Origin: Streptomyces sp. R33
GTDB lineage: Bacteria > Actinomycetota > Actinomycetes > Streptomycetales > Streptomycetaceae
DNA length: 64,000 bases
Assembly (NCBI RefSeq): GCF_041200175.1
Contig: NZ_CP165727.1
Coordinates: 8,302,001-8,366,000 of the forward strand
Direction: 5' to 3'
The translations under genes and the position numbers were made by a program. Positions 54,386 through 63,460 of the stretch are shown piece after piece; within the stretch, counting starts at the first letter, position 1, and every line of letters begins with the position of its first letter. A model generated the notes under the pieces. That model did not search any database. It was not told the origin of the DNA and was given only the letters and a program-made list of their open reading frames with translations.

Positions 54386-57034
54386 ATGAACGAGACGGAT
54401 CCCACCGCCCACGGTCGCGATCGGCGCACGCACGCGGCCGGTAGCGAGCGACGTGCGCGTGGACGCCACCGCCGGCGCTGGGCGACGATGGGTCTGACGC
54501 TGGGTGTGCCCGGTGTGCTCGGCCCCTACCTGCTGTTCGTGCAGGCCGACTCGGAGGCCGCGACGTTGGATTCCGACGCCTACTACGAAGTGGTGTCCGT
54601 GCGCAGCGACAAGGTGCTGGACGTGCCAGGTGCGGACGCCTCGGACGGCGCCTGGACCCGGCAGCAGAGCCGCGTGGCCGGTGCCGCGAGTCAGCAATGG
54701 CGGCTGAAGCCGACGCGGGACGGCTACTACGAGCTGGAGAACCGCAGCAGCAAGAAGGTCCTCGGTGTGCGGGGTGCGTCCAGACAGTCGGCGGCAGCCG
54801 TCGAGCAGCAGTCCGACCACGGTGCCGCTGCGCAGCAGTGGAAGATCGAGGACGTCGGCGGCGCAGCGGTGAAAATCGTCTCCCGGAGCAGCGGCATGGT
54901 GCTGGACGTGTGGGGTGGTTCCCGCGGCGACGGCGTGCCGCTCATCCAGTACGCGGATCAGGGCAGCAGCAATCAGCGGTGGAAGCTGGTGAGGGTGGGC
55001 GGCCCGGCCGGGTACACCTGGCACAACGCGCAGATCGTCGGTGGCGGGTTCGTCACCGGGCTGGTCTTCAACCCCGCCCGCAAGGACCTGCTGTACGCGC
55101 GGACCGACATCGGCGGCGCCTACCGTTGGGACGCGACCGCCGCACGCTGGACCCCCTTGACCGACTGGATCGGCGGAGCCGACTGGAACCTGCTGGGGAT
55201 CGAGAGCCTGGCGACCGACCCGGTCGACCCGAACCGCCTGTACCTCGCGAGCGGCACCTACACCAACGACTGGGCCGGCAACGGCGCGATCCTGCGCTCC
55301 TCCGACCAGGGCAGGACCTTCCAGCGCACCGACCTGCCGTTCAAACTGGGCGGCAACGAGGACGGCCGGTCCATGGGCGAGCGGCTGGTGGTGGACCCGT
55401 CCGACCACCGCACGCTCTACCTGGGTACCCGCAAGAACGGGCTCTGGCGCAGCACCGATTACGGCGTGACGTGGAGCCAGGTCGCCGGCTTCCCCGTGAA
55501 GGACGGTGCGAGCAGCGGAGTCGGTCTCTCCTTCGTGACCTTCGGCCCGTCCGGCAGCCGGACGATCTACGTCGGGGTGGCCGACAAGACCACCTCGCTG
55601 TACCGCTCCACCGACGGCGGCAGCACCTGGCAGGCCGTGCCCGGCCAGCCGAAGGGGCAGCTGCCGCAGCACGGAGTGCTGTCCGGTGACGGCTCGCTGT
55701 ACCTGACCTACACCAACGCGCCGGGCCCGAACGGCGTGACGGCTGGTTCGGTATGGAAGTACACGCCGTCCACCGGAGGCTGGCAGAACATCTCGCCGTC
55801 CAGCGGCGGTTACGGCTTCGCGGGCCTGTCGGTCGATCCGCAGCACCCGTCCACGGTCATGGTCACCACGCTGGACCGCTGGTGGCCCTCGGACGAGATC
55901 TACCGGTCGGTCGACGGCGGCGCTTCTTGGAAGGCGCTCGGCGCGACCTCGGTGCGGGACAGCTCTGCGGCGCCCTACGTGGGCACCGGCATCGGTCACT
56001 GGATGGGCGCCCTGGCCATCGACCCCTTCGATTCCGGTCACGTGCTGTACGGCACCGGATCGGGGATGTGGGGCAGCAACGACGTGACCGCGGTGGACAC
56101 CGGGCAGGCGACGCACTGGACCATCCCGGCCAAGGGCCTGGAGGAGACCGCGACGCTCGGACTGATCAAGCCCCCCGGTCTTCCCCTGATCAGTGCCCTC
56201 GGCGATGTCAGCGGTTTCCGGCACGAGGACCTGACCAAGGTCCCCTCCAAGGCGCTCTCCGGACCGTTGTTCACCAACACCACCGGTATCGACTTCGCCC
56301 AGTCGAAGCCGCAGTTCATGGTGCGGGTCGGTCTCGGCGGCGCGCAGCACGGCGCCTATTCGACCGACGGCGGAGCCGACTGGGCACCGTTCGCCGCGGC
56401 GCCGGTGCCCGACGCGGGCGGCGGTTCCGTGGCCGTCTCGGCGGACGGCGCCACCGTGGTGTGGACCCCCGCGGGGCAGGTTCCGTTCTACTCGACCAAC
56501 CGTGGCTCGACCTGGGCGGCGGCCTCCGGTCTGCCCAAGGACGCGGCCGTGGTGGCCGACCGTTCGGCGGCGAACACCTTCTACGCCCTCAGCGGCGGCA
56601 CCTTGTACGTCTCCACCGATGGCGGGAAGCACTTCACCGCCCGGGCCACCGGCCTGGGCGCCGGGGAGCTCAAGGCGGTTCCCGGCATCCCCGGTGACCT
56701 GTGGATCGCCGGCGCGGGCAGCGGACTGCTGCACTCCACCGACGGGGGGAAGAGCTTCGGCAAGCTGGGCGGCGTGGAGCAGGCGACCGCCGTCGGCTTC
56801 GGCAAGCCGGCCCCGGGCGCCGGGTACCAGGCGCTCTACCTCAGTGGGAAGGTGAAGGGCGTCGCAGGGCTGTTCCGTTCCACCGACGGCGGCTCGGCCT
56901 GGGTCCGGATCAACGACGACCAGCACCAGTTCGGCGGCAGCGCCATCAGCGTCATCAGCGGCGACCCCGACGTGTACGGGCGGGTCTACCTGGGCGGCTA
57001 CGGCCGTGGCGTGGTCTACGGCGACCTGTCCTGA
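54386..57034 (+). CDS. Secreted GH74 xyloglucanase with N-terminal ricin-type lectin
   Basis: An 882-residue exported enzyme. A basic leader (RRARGRHRRRW) and a hydrophobic core end near SEAA (residue 59). A ricin-B-like trefoil follows (about 62-203, with QQWRL, QQWKI and QRWKL). The GH74 two-propeller domain fills 210-882; the catalytic base Asp241 lies in RTDIGGAYRW and the second Asp in GDVSGFRHEDL near residue 608. Repeated STDGG blades (YRSTDGGSTW, FRSTDGGSAW) mark the propellers. It would cleave xyloglucan. AAGGAG precedes the ATG. Confidence 0.92.
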   Translation: MNETDPTAHGRDRRTHAAGSERRARGRHRRRWATMGLTLGVPGVLGPYLLFVQADSEAATLDSDAYYEVVSVRSDKVLDVPGADASDGAWTRQQSRVAGAASQQWRLKPTRDGYYELENRSSKKVLGVRGASRQSAAAVEQQSDHGAAAQQWKIEDVGGAAVKIVSRSSGMVLDVWGGSRGDGVPLIQYADQGSSNQRWKLVRVGGPAGYTWHNAQIVGGGFVTGLVFNPARKDLLYARTDIGGAYRWDATAARWTPLTDWIGGADWNLLGIESLATDPVDPNRLYLASGTYTNDWAGNGAILRSSDQGRTFQRTDLPFKLGGNEDGRSMGERLVVDPSDHRTLYLGTRKNGLWRSTDYGVTWSQVAGFPVKDGASSGVGLSFVTFGPSGSRTIYVGVADKTTSLYRSTDGGSTWQAVPGQPKGQLPQHGVLSGDGSLYLTYTNAPGPNGVTAGSVWKYTPSTGGWQNISPSSGGYGFAGLSVDPQHPSTVMVTTLDRWWPSDEIYRSVDGGASWKALGATSVRDSSAAPYVGTGIGHWMGALAIDPFDSGHVLYGTGSGMWGSNDVTAVDTGQATHWTIPAKGLEETATLGLIKPPGLPLISALGDVSGFRHEDLTKVPSKALSGPLFTNTTGIDFAQSKPQFMVRVGLGGAQHGAYSTDGGADWAPFAAAPVPDAGGGSVAVSADGATVVWTPAGQVPFYSTNRGSTWAAASGLPKDAAVVADRSAANTFYALSGGTLYVSTDGGKHFTARATGLGAGELKAVPGIPGDLWIAGAGSGLLHSTDGGKSFGKLGGVEQATAVGFGKPAPGAGYQALYLSGKVKGVAGLFRSTDGGSAWVRINDDQHQFGGSAISVISGDPDVYGRVYLGGYGRGVVYGDLS

Positions 57035-57149
57035 ACGCCTTGGCCCGTGGGTGGGCGGCGGATGGGAGCCGCCCCTCACGGGCCACTGGCGGTACGTCCG
57101 CACATCGCCGGGGCCGCGCCCGCTCAGCCCGAGGGCTGCGGGCGCGGCA

Positions 57150-57974
57150 TCATCGTGCCGGGGAGAAGCCGCCCCAGACCGAGAGGGCGCCGCGGGGACC
57201 GTTTGCGTCGACGCGGTAACCGTCGAGCCCGGCCTCGCGCTCGCCGGCGGCGTGGTTGTACTGGCCGGCGAAGACGTGCTGCCCGGCCGGGACCGTACGG
57301 CCCGGCTTGAGGATCCAGCGGTAGACCACGGCTGCGCCCTCGTCCCGGACGGTGACGGTGAAGTCGTCCGCGGGCAGCGTCCGCCAGCCGCCGGTGCTCT
57401 GTACTCCGCCGGTCTGCGCGATGCGCAGCTCCACGGTGAGCGCGGTGAGCGGCTCGGTGGTCTTGAGGGTGATGTCGCTCTGCGCCCAGTAGGGGTTGCT
57501 GTTCGCGGCCAAGGAGCCGGCCGACCGCAACGGCCCGTCCTGGACGCGCGCGCCGCCGGGGCCGGCCGAGCCGGCGCCGCCCGACGCCGCGGGGCCGGGG
57601 CTCGTCGGGGACGAGTGGCCCGGCGCGGTGGAGCCGCCGGTGGTGGGAGCCAACGGGGTCGAGCGGGGGGTCCGGGACGCGGACGGCGCGGAGGGCGCCG
57701 GGGACGCGGGCGGCGCGGCGGGGGTGGCCGAGACGTCCGGCCGGGCCGGCGGTGACTGGACGATGGCGGCGACGGCGAAGCCACCGACCGCCAGGACGCC
57801 GGCCGTGGCGAGGGAGGCGAGGGCGACCCCGCGCCAGGGCCGCGCGCCCGGCGATTGGCGCCGGCGGGCGGGGGCGCCGGCCATGCCGCGTTCCACACGG
57901 GCCAGGATCCGGGCGCGGTCGGGCTGATGGGCCTCGGCGGCCGTGCGCAGCTGCCGGGCGAGTTCCTCGTTCAA
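57150..57974 (-). CDS. Membrane anti-sigma-like protein with extracytoplasmic domain
   Basis: A 274-residue protein. A cytoplasmic head (NEELARQLRTAAEAHQPDR) precedes one membrane helix at about 48-71, a Pro/Ser/Ala/Thr stalk (72-135) and an outer domain (136-274) with WILKPGRTVPAGQHVFAGQ and VDANGPRGALSVWGGF. The TTG start overlaps the sigma stop in TTGA, so the two are translationally coupled. That arrangement and topology suggest an anti-sigma factor with an external sensor. No zinc motif is seen, so the class is uncertain. Confidence 0.72.
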   Translation of the reverse strand: MNEELARQLRTAAEAHQPDRARILARVERGMAGAPARRRQSPGARPWRGVALASLATAGVLAVGGFAVAAIVQSPPARPDVSATPAAPPASPAPSAPSASRTPRSTPLAPTTGGSTAPGHSSPTSPGPAASGGAGSAGPGGARVQDGPLRSAGSLAANSNPYWAQSDITLKTTEPLTALTVELRIAQTGGVQSTGGWRTLPADDFTVTVRDEGAAVVYRWILKPGRTVPAGQHVFAGQYNHAAGEREAGLDGYRVDANGPRGALSVWGGFSPAR

Positions 57975-58504
57975 CGGCTCCTCCTCCCCGTCAAAAGTTC
58001 CCCGGACGCTCCTGTGTTGCCCAGCATCCGTTCCAGTTCGGCCATCCCCTTCGAGGTCTGGCTCTTCACCGTACCGACGGATATGCCGAGCGCCAGCGCG
58101 GTGTCCTTCTCCGACAGGTCGAAGGCGTGCCGCAGGACCACGCATGCCCGCTTCCGGAAGGGCAACCGGGCGAGAGCGGTACGGACGTCCACCACGGAGG
58201 CCACGTCCGGACCGTCCGACGGCTCCACGCCGCGGGACCAGAACAGGGCGATCCGGCGGCGCTCGCGCACCGCGCTGCGGATCCGTGACCGGGCCAGGTT
58301 GGCGACGACGCCACGGGCGTAGGCGAGGGGGTACTCGGCCTGGCGCAGCCGGTCCCAGCGCTGCCACAGGGCGATCAGGGCGTCCGCGGCCAGATCGTCG
58401 CCGCCGTCCGACTCGCCCGTCAGGAGATGGGCGAACCGGGCGAGTCCGGCGTAGTGGCGTTCGAAGAAGTCGTGGAACTCCGCGGACGCGTCATCGGGGA
58501 CCAT
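57971..58504 (-). CDS. SigE-family ECF RNA polymerase sigma factor
   Basis: A 177-residue sigma factor with region 2 (FARFAHLLTGESDGGDDLA- to WQRWDRL-like part, residues about 12-80) and region 4 (LPFRKRACVVLRHAFDLSE, about 105-165). The type is the short SigE-like group abundant in streptomycetes. It is encoded just upstream of, and overlapping, the membrane protein at 57150, and 125 bases after the expansin gene on the same strand. Expansin and hydrolase genes are plausible targets. Confidence 0.88.
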   Translation of the reverse strand: MVPDDASAEFHDFFERHYAGLARFAHLLTGESDGGDDLAADALIALWQRWDRLRQAEYPLAYARGVVANLARSRIRSAVRERRRIALFWSRGVEPSDGPDVASVVDVRTALARLPFRKRACVVLRHAFDLSEKDTALALGISVGTVKSQTSKGMAELERMLGNTGASGELLTGRRSR

Positions 58505-58628
58505 GTCCGTCGGTCGCCCCCTCCGAAAATGTGTGCGTTAACATTCGGGCGGCAGCGTACCAGGGCCCGTTCGATCAAGGGTCACTCCCGTGCGCCACCG
58601 TGGATCCGCCGTCCGAGGCGGCGCGGTC

Positions 58629-59582
58629 TCAGCGCGGGGCGAACTGGACCCGGGTCGGTTGTGCGACGTTCGGCAGCAGCGCGGTCCCCTCGACCGTCAG
58701 CTGCTCTCCGTAGATGTCGGTGATCCTCATCGCGCCGCCGCACCCGCTGCCGTCGGCGGAGAGGAAGTAGTTGTAGTCGGTACGAGGAAGTTTCCGCCAG
58801 CCCTTGGTGGTGCGCACCTCCAGCCGTACGACCGGATTCCGGTGGCCGATCACCTGGATGCCGCACCAGTGGGGGCTGGACCCCGTTTTGTACCGGATGG
58901 ACATCGTGCCGGGGGCTGAGGGGCTCAGCAGGCTCCAGGTGATCGGAATACGGCCGAGCTTGGGATCGGCCAGTTTCGCGAACGCCTGTTCGCTGAGGTC
59001 CAGTTGTCCGGGTGCGCAGGGCAGTGGGCATTCGTTGGTGATCCGGACCGTGATCGAGGCGCCGCTCGCTGCGCGGACGCGCACGTAAGCGCCGCACGCC
59101 CTGGACGACTCGTAGTCGGTGGTGTTCATGGCCGCGATCATGAGGTCGTCGCTCGGGCCGAACAGGCATGCGCCGTTGCCGTCGGCGGCGGCGTAGGCGG
59201 TGGCGACGCCGCTGTAGGTGGTACCCGGCTGGATGCGTCCTGCCGACGGCGCCGTGGTCGACGCCGACTTCGGGGGCGCTTCCGCCGAAGGCGGTGGCGC
59301 CGCGGCGGTCGTCCCCGTGGTCGCGGTCGGGGTGGGCGCCGCTCGCGAGCTGTCCGTCGAGGGCGCTGGGCTCGTCGGGGCCTGGGGCGTGGCTCCCGCC
59401 CCGGTGGCGGCGGTGGCCGCCACGTCGGCCCTGACCTCGCCCCCGGCCTCCGCCTTGGGGCCGGGGCGCATGGTCGTCACCAGGCAGGCGAGGACCCCCA
59501 CGATGGTCAGCAGCACCGTCGCGCCCCTCATCAGTCTCTGTCTCTGCCTGCGCTGCCGCGCGGCCTGCCGTGCAGTCTGCAT
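58629..59582 (-). CDS. Bacterial expansin (EXLX1-like)
   Basis: A 317-residue protein. A membrane/signal segment (LMRGATVLLTIVGVLACLV, about 17-35) and a Ser/Thr/Ala/Pro linker lead to a D1 double-psi barrel (about 116-213). D1 shows GVATAYAAADGNGACLFG and the conserved Asp in PGQLDLSEQAFAKLAD. D2 (about 220-317) is the CBM63-type domain. Expansins loosen cellulose-hemicellulose contacts without hydrolysis. It starts an apparent gene series with the sigma factor at 57971. The frame is open upstream into an AraC remnant, so ATG 59582 is chosen for the signal sequence. Confidence 0.88.
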   Translation of the reverse strand: MQTARQAARQRRQRQRLMRGATVLLTIVGVLACLVTTMRPGPKAEAGGEVRADVAATAATGAGATPQAPTSPAPSTDSSRAAPTPTATTGTTAAAPPPSAEAPPKSASTTAPSAGRIQPGTTYSGVATAYAAADGNGACLFGPSDDLMIAAMNTTDYESSRACGAYVRVRAASGASITVRITNECPLPCAPGQLDLSEQAFAKLADPKLGRIPITWSLLSPSAPGTMSIRYKTGSSPHWCGIQVIGHRNPVVRLEVRTTKGWRKLPRTDYNYFLSADGSGCGGAMRITDIYGEQLTVEGTALLPNVAQPTRVQFAPR

Positions 59583-59747
59583 GTCCGTCCGTTCGAAGAT
59601 CCGAGTCGAGGTGCGCTGCTGGGTTGCCGCAGGATGCGGAAAGGTTGCCGACGGGGAGAAAGCGGGGGCGGCGGGTCCTGCGGGGCGGCCCGGCAGTCGC
59701 GTCCCGTGCCGGTCGGACCACGGGGCGGGGGAGCACGGGGAACCGGA

Positions 59748-59969
59748 CTGGGCGGCGCGGATGGCGCGCGGAGAAGCCCCGAGCGCGCGGTGGCAAGCCT
59801 TGTTGAACGCTTGGAGGTCGGGAAGGCCGACCGATGCGGCGACGGCGGGGACGGAGAGGGTGGTGGCCTGCTGCAGGAAGTGGCGCGCCCGTTCCATCCG
59901 CCGGGCCCGGATGTAGCCGACGACCGTCTCTCCCGTCGCAGCGCGGAAAGCCGCGTCAAGGGGGCCGGA
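59748..59969 (-). pseudogene. AraC helix-turn-helix fragment
   Basis: The frame reads PLDAAFRAATGETVVGYIR, RARRMERARHFLQQAT, then LPDLQAFNKACHRALGASP. This is the rear DNA-binding domain of an AraC regulator. Its sensor domain and first helix are missing. It continues in frame towards the expansin gene without a stop. Confidence 0.65.
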
Positions 59970-60021
59970 GCAACGAGAGCGACACGATGCGCTACATGTT
60001 CAAGTCCGATTCAACCCAAGG

Positions 60022-60237
60022 GTGGGTCAACAGCGCCTGCGGAACACCTCTGATCTCGACGACCCGCAGGTGGCTGCGGAGCTGGACGCGATGCTCCCGT
60101 GGGACGAGATGGAGGCCGGCCGGCTGGAGCGGTTCAACCGCATCCTGCTGTGGCGGGTGCTGACCGGCGACGACGACTTCGACCTCGACCACTGGGTGAG
60201 CAGGGTCTCCAACCGCCCTGCGGAGGGGCAGGCATGA
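60022..60237 (+). CDS. Small hypothetical acidic protein
   Basis: A 71-residue frame with GTG start. It contains LDDPQVAAELDAMLPWDEM and VLTGDDDFDLDHWVSR, acidic and helical. Its stop overlaps the next ATG (ATGA), so the two genes are coupled. The 5' end touches the AraC remnant and may be truncated. The family is unknown. Confidence 0.45.
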   Translation: MGQQRLRNTSDLDDPQVAAELDAMLPWDEMEAGRLERFNRILLWRVLTGDDDFDLDHWVSRVSNRPAEGQA

Positions 60238-60581
60238 CGACCGAAGAACGCCGCCCCGAGCGGACGGAAGGCACCGCGCCGGTGCTGCGGCAGCAGGTGT
60301 TGGTCCTGTACCTGGCCACCTCGGCACTGGACTCCCATGTCGTGGGCTGGTCGCTGTACGACGGCACGGACCGCACCTCACCGACCACGGGCGATAGCGA
60401 CGTGCCGCCGTACGAGTCGGGGGAGGCGGCGCTCCGGGCGGGCTGGCGGCTGATCCAGGCCGCACAGCTGCTCCCGCCCTACCCGGGTCAGGAGTACGAC
60501 GTCTCCTTCCTCAAGCACGAGTTCTTCTTCGAGCGGATCGTTGACGCGCGAGCGGAGCCGCGGGAGCCGGGGTGCCGATAG
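60234..60581 (+). CDS. Hypothetical protein coupled to the preceding gene
   Basis: A 115-residue soluble protein; CGGAGGGG precedes its ATG. A strand-rich core (RQQVLVLYLATSALDSHVV, GWSLYDGTD) ends in KHEFFFERIVD. I do not recognise the family. It converges on the sugar permease gene. Confidence 0.55.
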   Translation: MTTEERRPERTEGTAPVLRQQVLVLYLATSALDSHVVGWSLYDGTDRTSPTTGDSDVPPYESGEAALRAGWRLIQAAQLLPPYPGQEYDVSFLKHEFFFERIVDARAEPREPGCR

Positions 60582-60623
60582 GCGAGGCCCCCTCCTCGTG
60601 CGGGCGGCGGCGCCGAGCAGGGG

Positions 60624-60643
60624 AGGGGCCAGGTCAGGCCCCT
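60624..60643. terminator. Short hairpin at the end of the permease gene
   Basis: AGGGGCC and GGCCCCT pair around AGGTCA. It overlaps the permease stop and lies about 40 bases past the convergent gene's stop. Confidence 0.4.
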
Positions 60644-61869
60644 GCCTTGCGCTTGTTGTAGACGTCGAAGCCGACGGCCGCCAGCAGTACCAGGCCCTTG
60701 ATCACCTGCTGGTAGTCGGTACCCACGCCGACCAGCGACATGCCGTTGTTCAGCACGCCCAGCACCAGACCGCCGGTGAGCGCACCGAGGACGGTACCCA
60801 CACCGCCGCTCGCGGAGGCGCCGCCGATGAAGGCTGCGGCGATCGCCTCCAACTCGAAGTTGATGCCGGCCTGCGGCGTACCGGCGTTGAGCCGCGCGGC
60901 GAAGACCATCCCGGCCAGGGCCGCGAGGACGCCCATGTTCACGAAGGCGAGGAAGACGACCCGCTTGCTGTTCACCCCGGACAGCCTCGCTGCGGCCTCG
61001 TTGCCGCCGATGGCGTAGGTGTGCCGGCCGAGGATCGAGTTGCGCATCACGTATCCGAAGCCGACGAGCAGGACGCCGAGGATCAGCAGGACGATCGGCA
61101 CGCCGTGGTAGCTGGCCAGCAGCAGCGTGAAGGCCACCACGGCCGCGGTGATCGCGCCGAGCTTCACGAGGAACAGCCCTACCGGGAGCGGTTCCAGCCC
61201 GTACGAGGCGGCCCGCCGCCGTCCGCGCACCTCCTGCAGGATCGCGACGGCCAAGACCACGAGGCCCAGCAGCAGGGTGAGGTTGTGGTAGTTGGTGTGG
61301 GGGCCGACGGCGGGGAGGAAGCCGCTGCTGATGTTCTGGAAGCCCTTGGGGAACGGCGCCACCGACTGGCCCTGCAGGAGGATCTGGGTCCCACCGCGGA
61401 ACAGCAGCATGCCGGCCAGCGTGACGATGAACGAGGGGATCCCGAGATAGGCGATCCAGAACCCCTGCCAGGCTCCGGCGAGAGCCCCGATCAGCAGAGC
61501 TGCCACCAGCGCCACGGGCCACGCCATCTTGTGCTCGACCATCATCACCGCCGCGGCCGCCCCGACGAAGGCGGCGAGCGACCCGACCGACAGGTCGATG
61601 TGCCCGGCGATGATGACGATCATCATGCCGATGGCCAGGATGAGGATGTAGCCGTTCTGCTGGATCAGATTGGTGATGTTGAGCGGCTGGAGCAGGATGC
61701 CGTCCGTCCAGAACTGGAACAGCAGCACGATCAGCGCCAGTGCGAGCAGCATCCCGTACTGGCGCAGGTTGCCGCGCAATGCTCGGGCGAGTACGGCACC
61801 GGCCGACGGTCGTTGGCCGGTGCCCGGTGTGCTGGGCGTGGTGTCCGAGGTGGTCTTGGTCTGGGCCAT
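60634..61869 (-). CDS. mmsB: Monosaccharide ABC transporter permease (MmsB/GguB type)
   Basis: A 411-residue permease with ten or more hydrophobic segments. GHIDLSVGSLAAFVGA and GIPSFIVTLAGMLLFRGG are signatures of the BPD_transp_2 (ribose/xylose type) family, and IGGASASGGVGTVLGAL is the coupling region. Its ATG lies three bases after the ATPase stop with GTGAGG upstream. With the ATPase and binding protein it would import arabinose, xylose or galactose-like sugars. Confidence 0.9.
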   Translation of the reverse strand: MAQTKTTSDTTPSTPGTGQRPSAGAVLARALRGNLRQYGMLLALALIVLLFQFWTDGILLQPLNITNLIQQNGYILILAIGMMIVIIAGHIDLSVGSLAAFVGAAAAVMMVEHKMAWPVALVAALLIGALAGAWQGFWIAYLGIPSFIVTLAGMLLFRGGTQILLQGQSVAPFPKGFQNISSGFLPAVGPHTNYHNLTLLLGLVVLAVAILQEVRGRRRAASYGLEPLPVGLFLVKLGAITAAVVAFTLLLASYHGVPIVLLILGVLLVGFGYVMRNSILGRHTYAIGGNEAAARLSGVNSKRVVFLAFVNMGVLAALAGMVFAARLNAGTPQAGINFELEAIAAAFIGGASASGGVGTVLGALTGGLVLGVLNNGMSLVGVGTDYQQVIKGLVLLAAVGFDVYNKRKAGA

Positions 61870-61872
61870 GCC

Positions 61873-63438
61873 TCACACCTGCTTGTCGGGGGATGCTGCA
61901 CTCATGGTCATGAGCCGCATGAGGGATTCCTGGGTGGCGTCCGCGCGGCTCACTTCACCGGTGATCCGGCCTTCGGCCATCGTGTAGATCCGGTCGCACA
62001 GGCCCAGGAGTTCGGGGAGTTCGGAGGAGATGACGAGTACCGTCTTGCCCTGGGCGGCGAGTTCGGCGATGACGGTGTAGATCTCCGCCTTGGCACCGAT
62101 GTCGATGCCCCGGGTGGGCTCGTCGAGGATCAGCACCTCCGGCTCGGCGAAGATCCACTTGCTGAGGACGACCTTCTGCTGGTTGCCGCCGCTGAGCTTG
62201 CCGGTCTCCGCGAACACCGAGGGTGCCTTGATGTTCATGGTCCGCCGGAACGATTCGGCGATCCGCGCCTCCTCGTGCCGGTCGACCCAGCCCCGCCGGG
62301 CGACCTTGCCGAGGGCGCTCAGCGAGATGTTCCGACTGATGTCGTCGCTGAGGTTGAGGCCGAGCTGCTTGCGGTCCTCGGTCACGTACGCGATGCCGTG
62401 CCCGATCGCCTCCGGCACCGTCCGGGTACGGACCTCTCGGCCGTGCAGCCGCACCCGGCCGCCGGTCCACCGTCCGTACGAGCGACCGAAGACGCTCATG
62501 GCCAGTTCGGTACGGCCGGCGCCCATGAGGCCGGCGATGCCGGCGATCTCCCCTCGACGGACGTTGAGCGAGACGCCGTCGACCACCTTGCGCCGGTGGT
62601 CGATCGGATGTTGGACGCTCCAGTCCTCGATCTCGAAGGCGACCTCGCCCATCTCCGCCCCTGGTGCCGAGTAGGGCTGCCGCTCGGGGTAGCGGTGTTC
62701 CAGGTCGCGGCCGACCATGCCACGGATGATCCGCTCCTCGGAGATGCCCTCTGGACCGATCGCGATGGTCTCGATGGTCCGCCCGTCGCGCAGGATGGTG
62801 ACGGCGTCGGCAACCCGGGCGATCTCGTTCAGCTTGTGCGAGATGAGGATGCAGGAGATGCCCTGGGCCTTGAGTTCGAGGATCAGGTCGAGCAGCTTGC
62901 GGCTGTCCTCGTCGTTCAGGGCGGCCGTCGGCTCGTCCAGGATGAGCAGCTTGACCTTCTTGGCGAGCGCCTTGGCGATCTCGACCAACTGCTGTTTGCC
63001 CACGCCGAGGTCGGCGATCCTGGTGTGCGGGCTCTCCTCGAGTCCGACCTGCCGGATCAGTGTGGCGGCGTGGGTCAGCGTCCGGTGCCAGCTGATGACG
63101 CCCCGGGTGGCGTGCTCATTGCCGAGGAAGATGTTCTCGGCGATGGACAGGTAGGGCACCAGCGCGAGTTCCTGGTGGATGATGACGATGCCGCGCTGCT
63201 CGCTGGCCCGGATGTCCCGGAACCGGCAGGGCTCGCCCTCGAAGTAGATATCGCCCTGGTAGCCGCCGTGGGGGTAAACCCCGCTGAGTACCTTCATCAG
63301 CGTGGACTTGCCGGCGCCGTTCTCACCGCAGACGGCGTGTACCTCACCGGCGCCGACGGTCAGGTTGACCTCGGAGAGGGCCTTGACACCGGGAAACGTC
63401 TTGCTGATCGACCGCATCTCGAGCACGGGTCGGGCCAT
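61873..63438 (-). CDS. mmsA: Sugar ABC transporter ATP-binding protein (MmsA/GguA type)
   Basis: A 521-residue tandem ATPase. The first half has GENGAGKSTLMKVL (Walker A), LGVGKQQLVEIAKAL (signature) and LLILDEPTAAL (Walker B). The second half has the degenerate GLMGAGRTELAMSVFG, LSGGNQQKVVLSKW and VLILDEPTRGIDIGAKAE. This two-domain form is standard for monosaccharide importers. ATG 63438 is chosen because MARPVLEMRSISKTFPG is the family start. Confidence 0.94.
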   Translation of the reverse strand: MARPVLEMRSISKTFPGVKALSEVNLTVGAGEVHAVCGENGAGKSTLMKVLSGVYPHGGYQGDIYFEGEPCRFRDIRASEQRGIVIIHQELALVPYLSIAENIFLGNEHATRGVISWHRTLTHAATLIRQVGLEESPHTRIADLGVGKQQLVEIAKALAKKVKLLILDEPTAALNDEDSRKLLDLILELKAQGISCILISHKLNEIARVADAVTILRDGRTIETIAIGPEGISEERIIRGMVGRDLEHRYPERQPYSAPGAEMGEVAFEIEDWSVQHPIDHRRKVVDGVSLNVRRGEIAGIAGLMGAGRTELAMSVFGRSYGRWTGGRVRLHGREVRTRTVPEAIGHGIAYVTEDRKQLGLNLSDDISRNISLSALGKVARRGWVDRHEEARIAESFRRTMNIKAPSVFAETGKLSGGNQQKVVLSKWIFAEPEVLILDEPTRGIDIGAKAEIYTVIAELAAQGKTVLVISSELPELLGLCDRIYTMAEGRITGEVSRADATQESLMRLMTMSAASPDKQV

Positions 63439-63460
63439 GGTTGTGCATCCGTATCGTCGG

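Noticed and set aside
54002..57898. A 1298-codon minus-strand open frame over the GH74 gene
   Set aside because: It is the antisense shadow of the xyloglucanase. The peptide is low-complexity Arg/Gly/Val, with no motif, while the plus strand has clear GH74 and lectin signatures.
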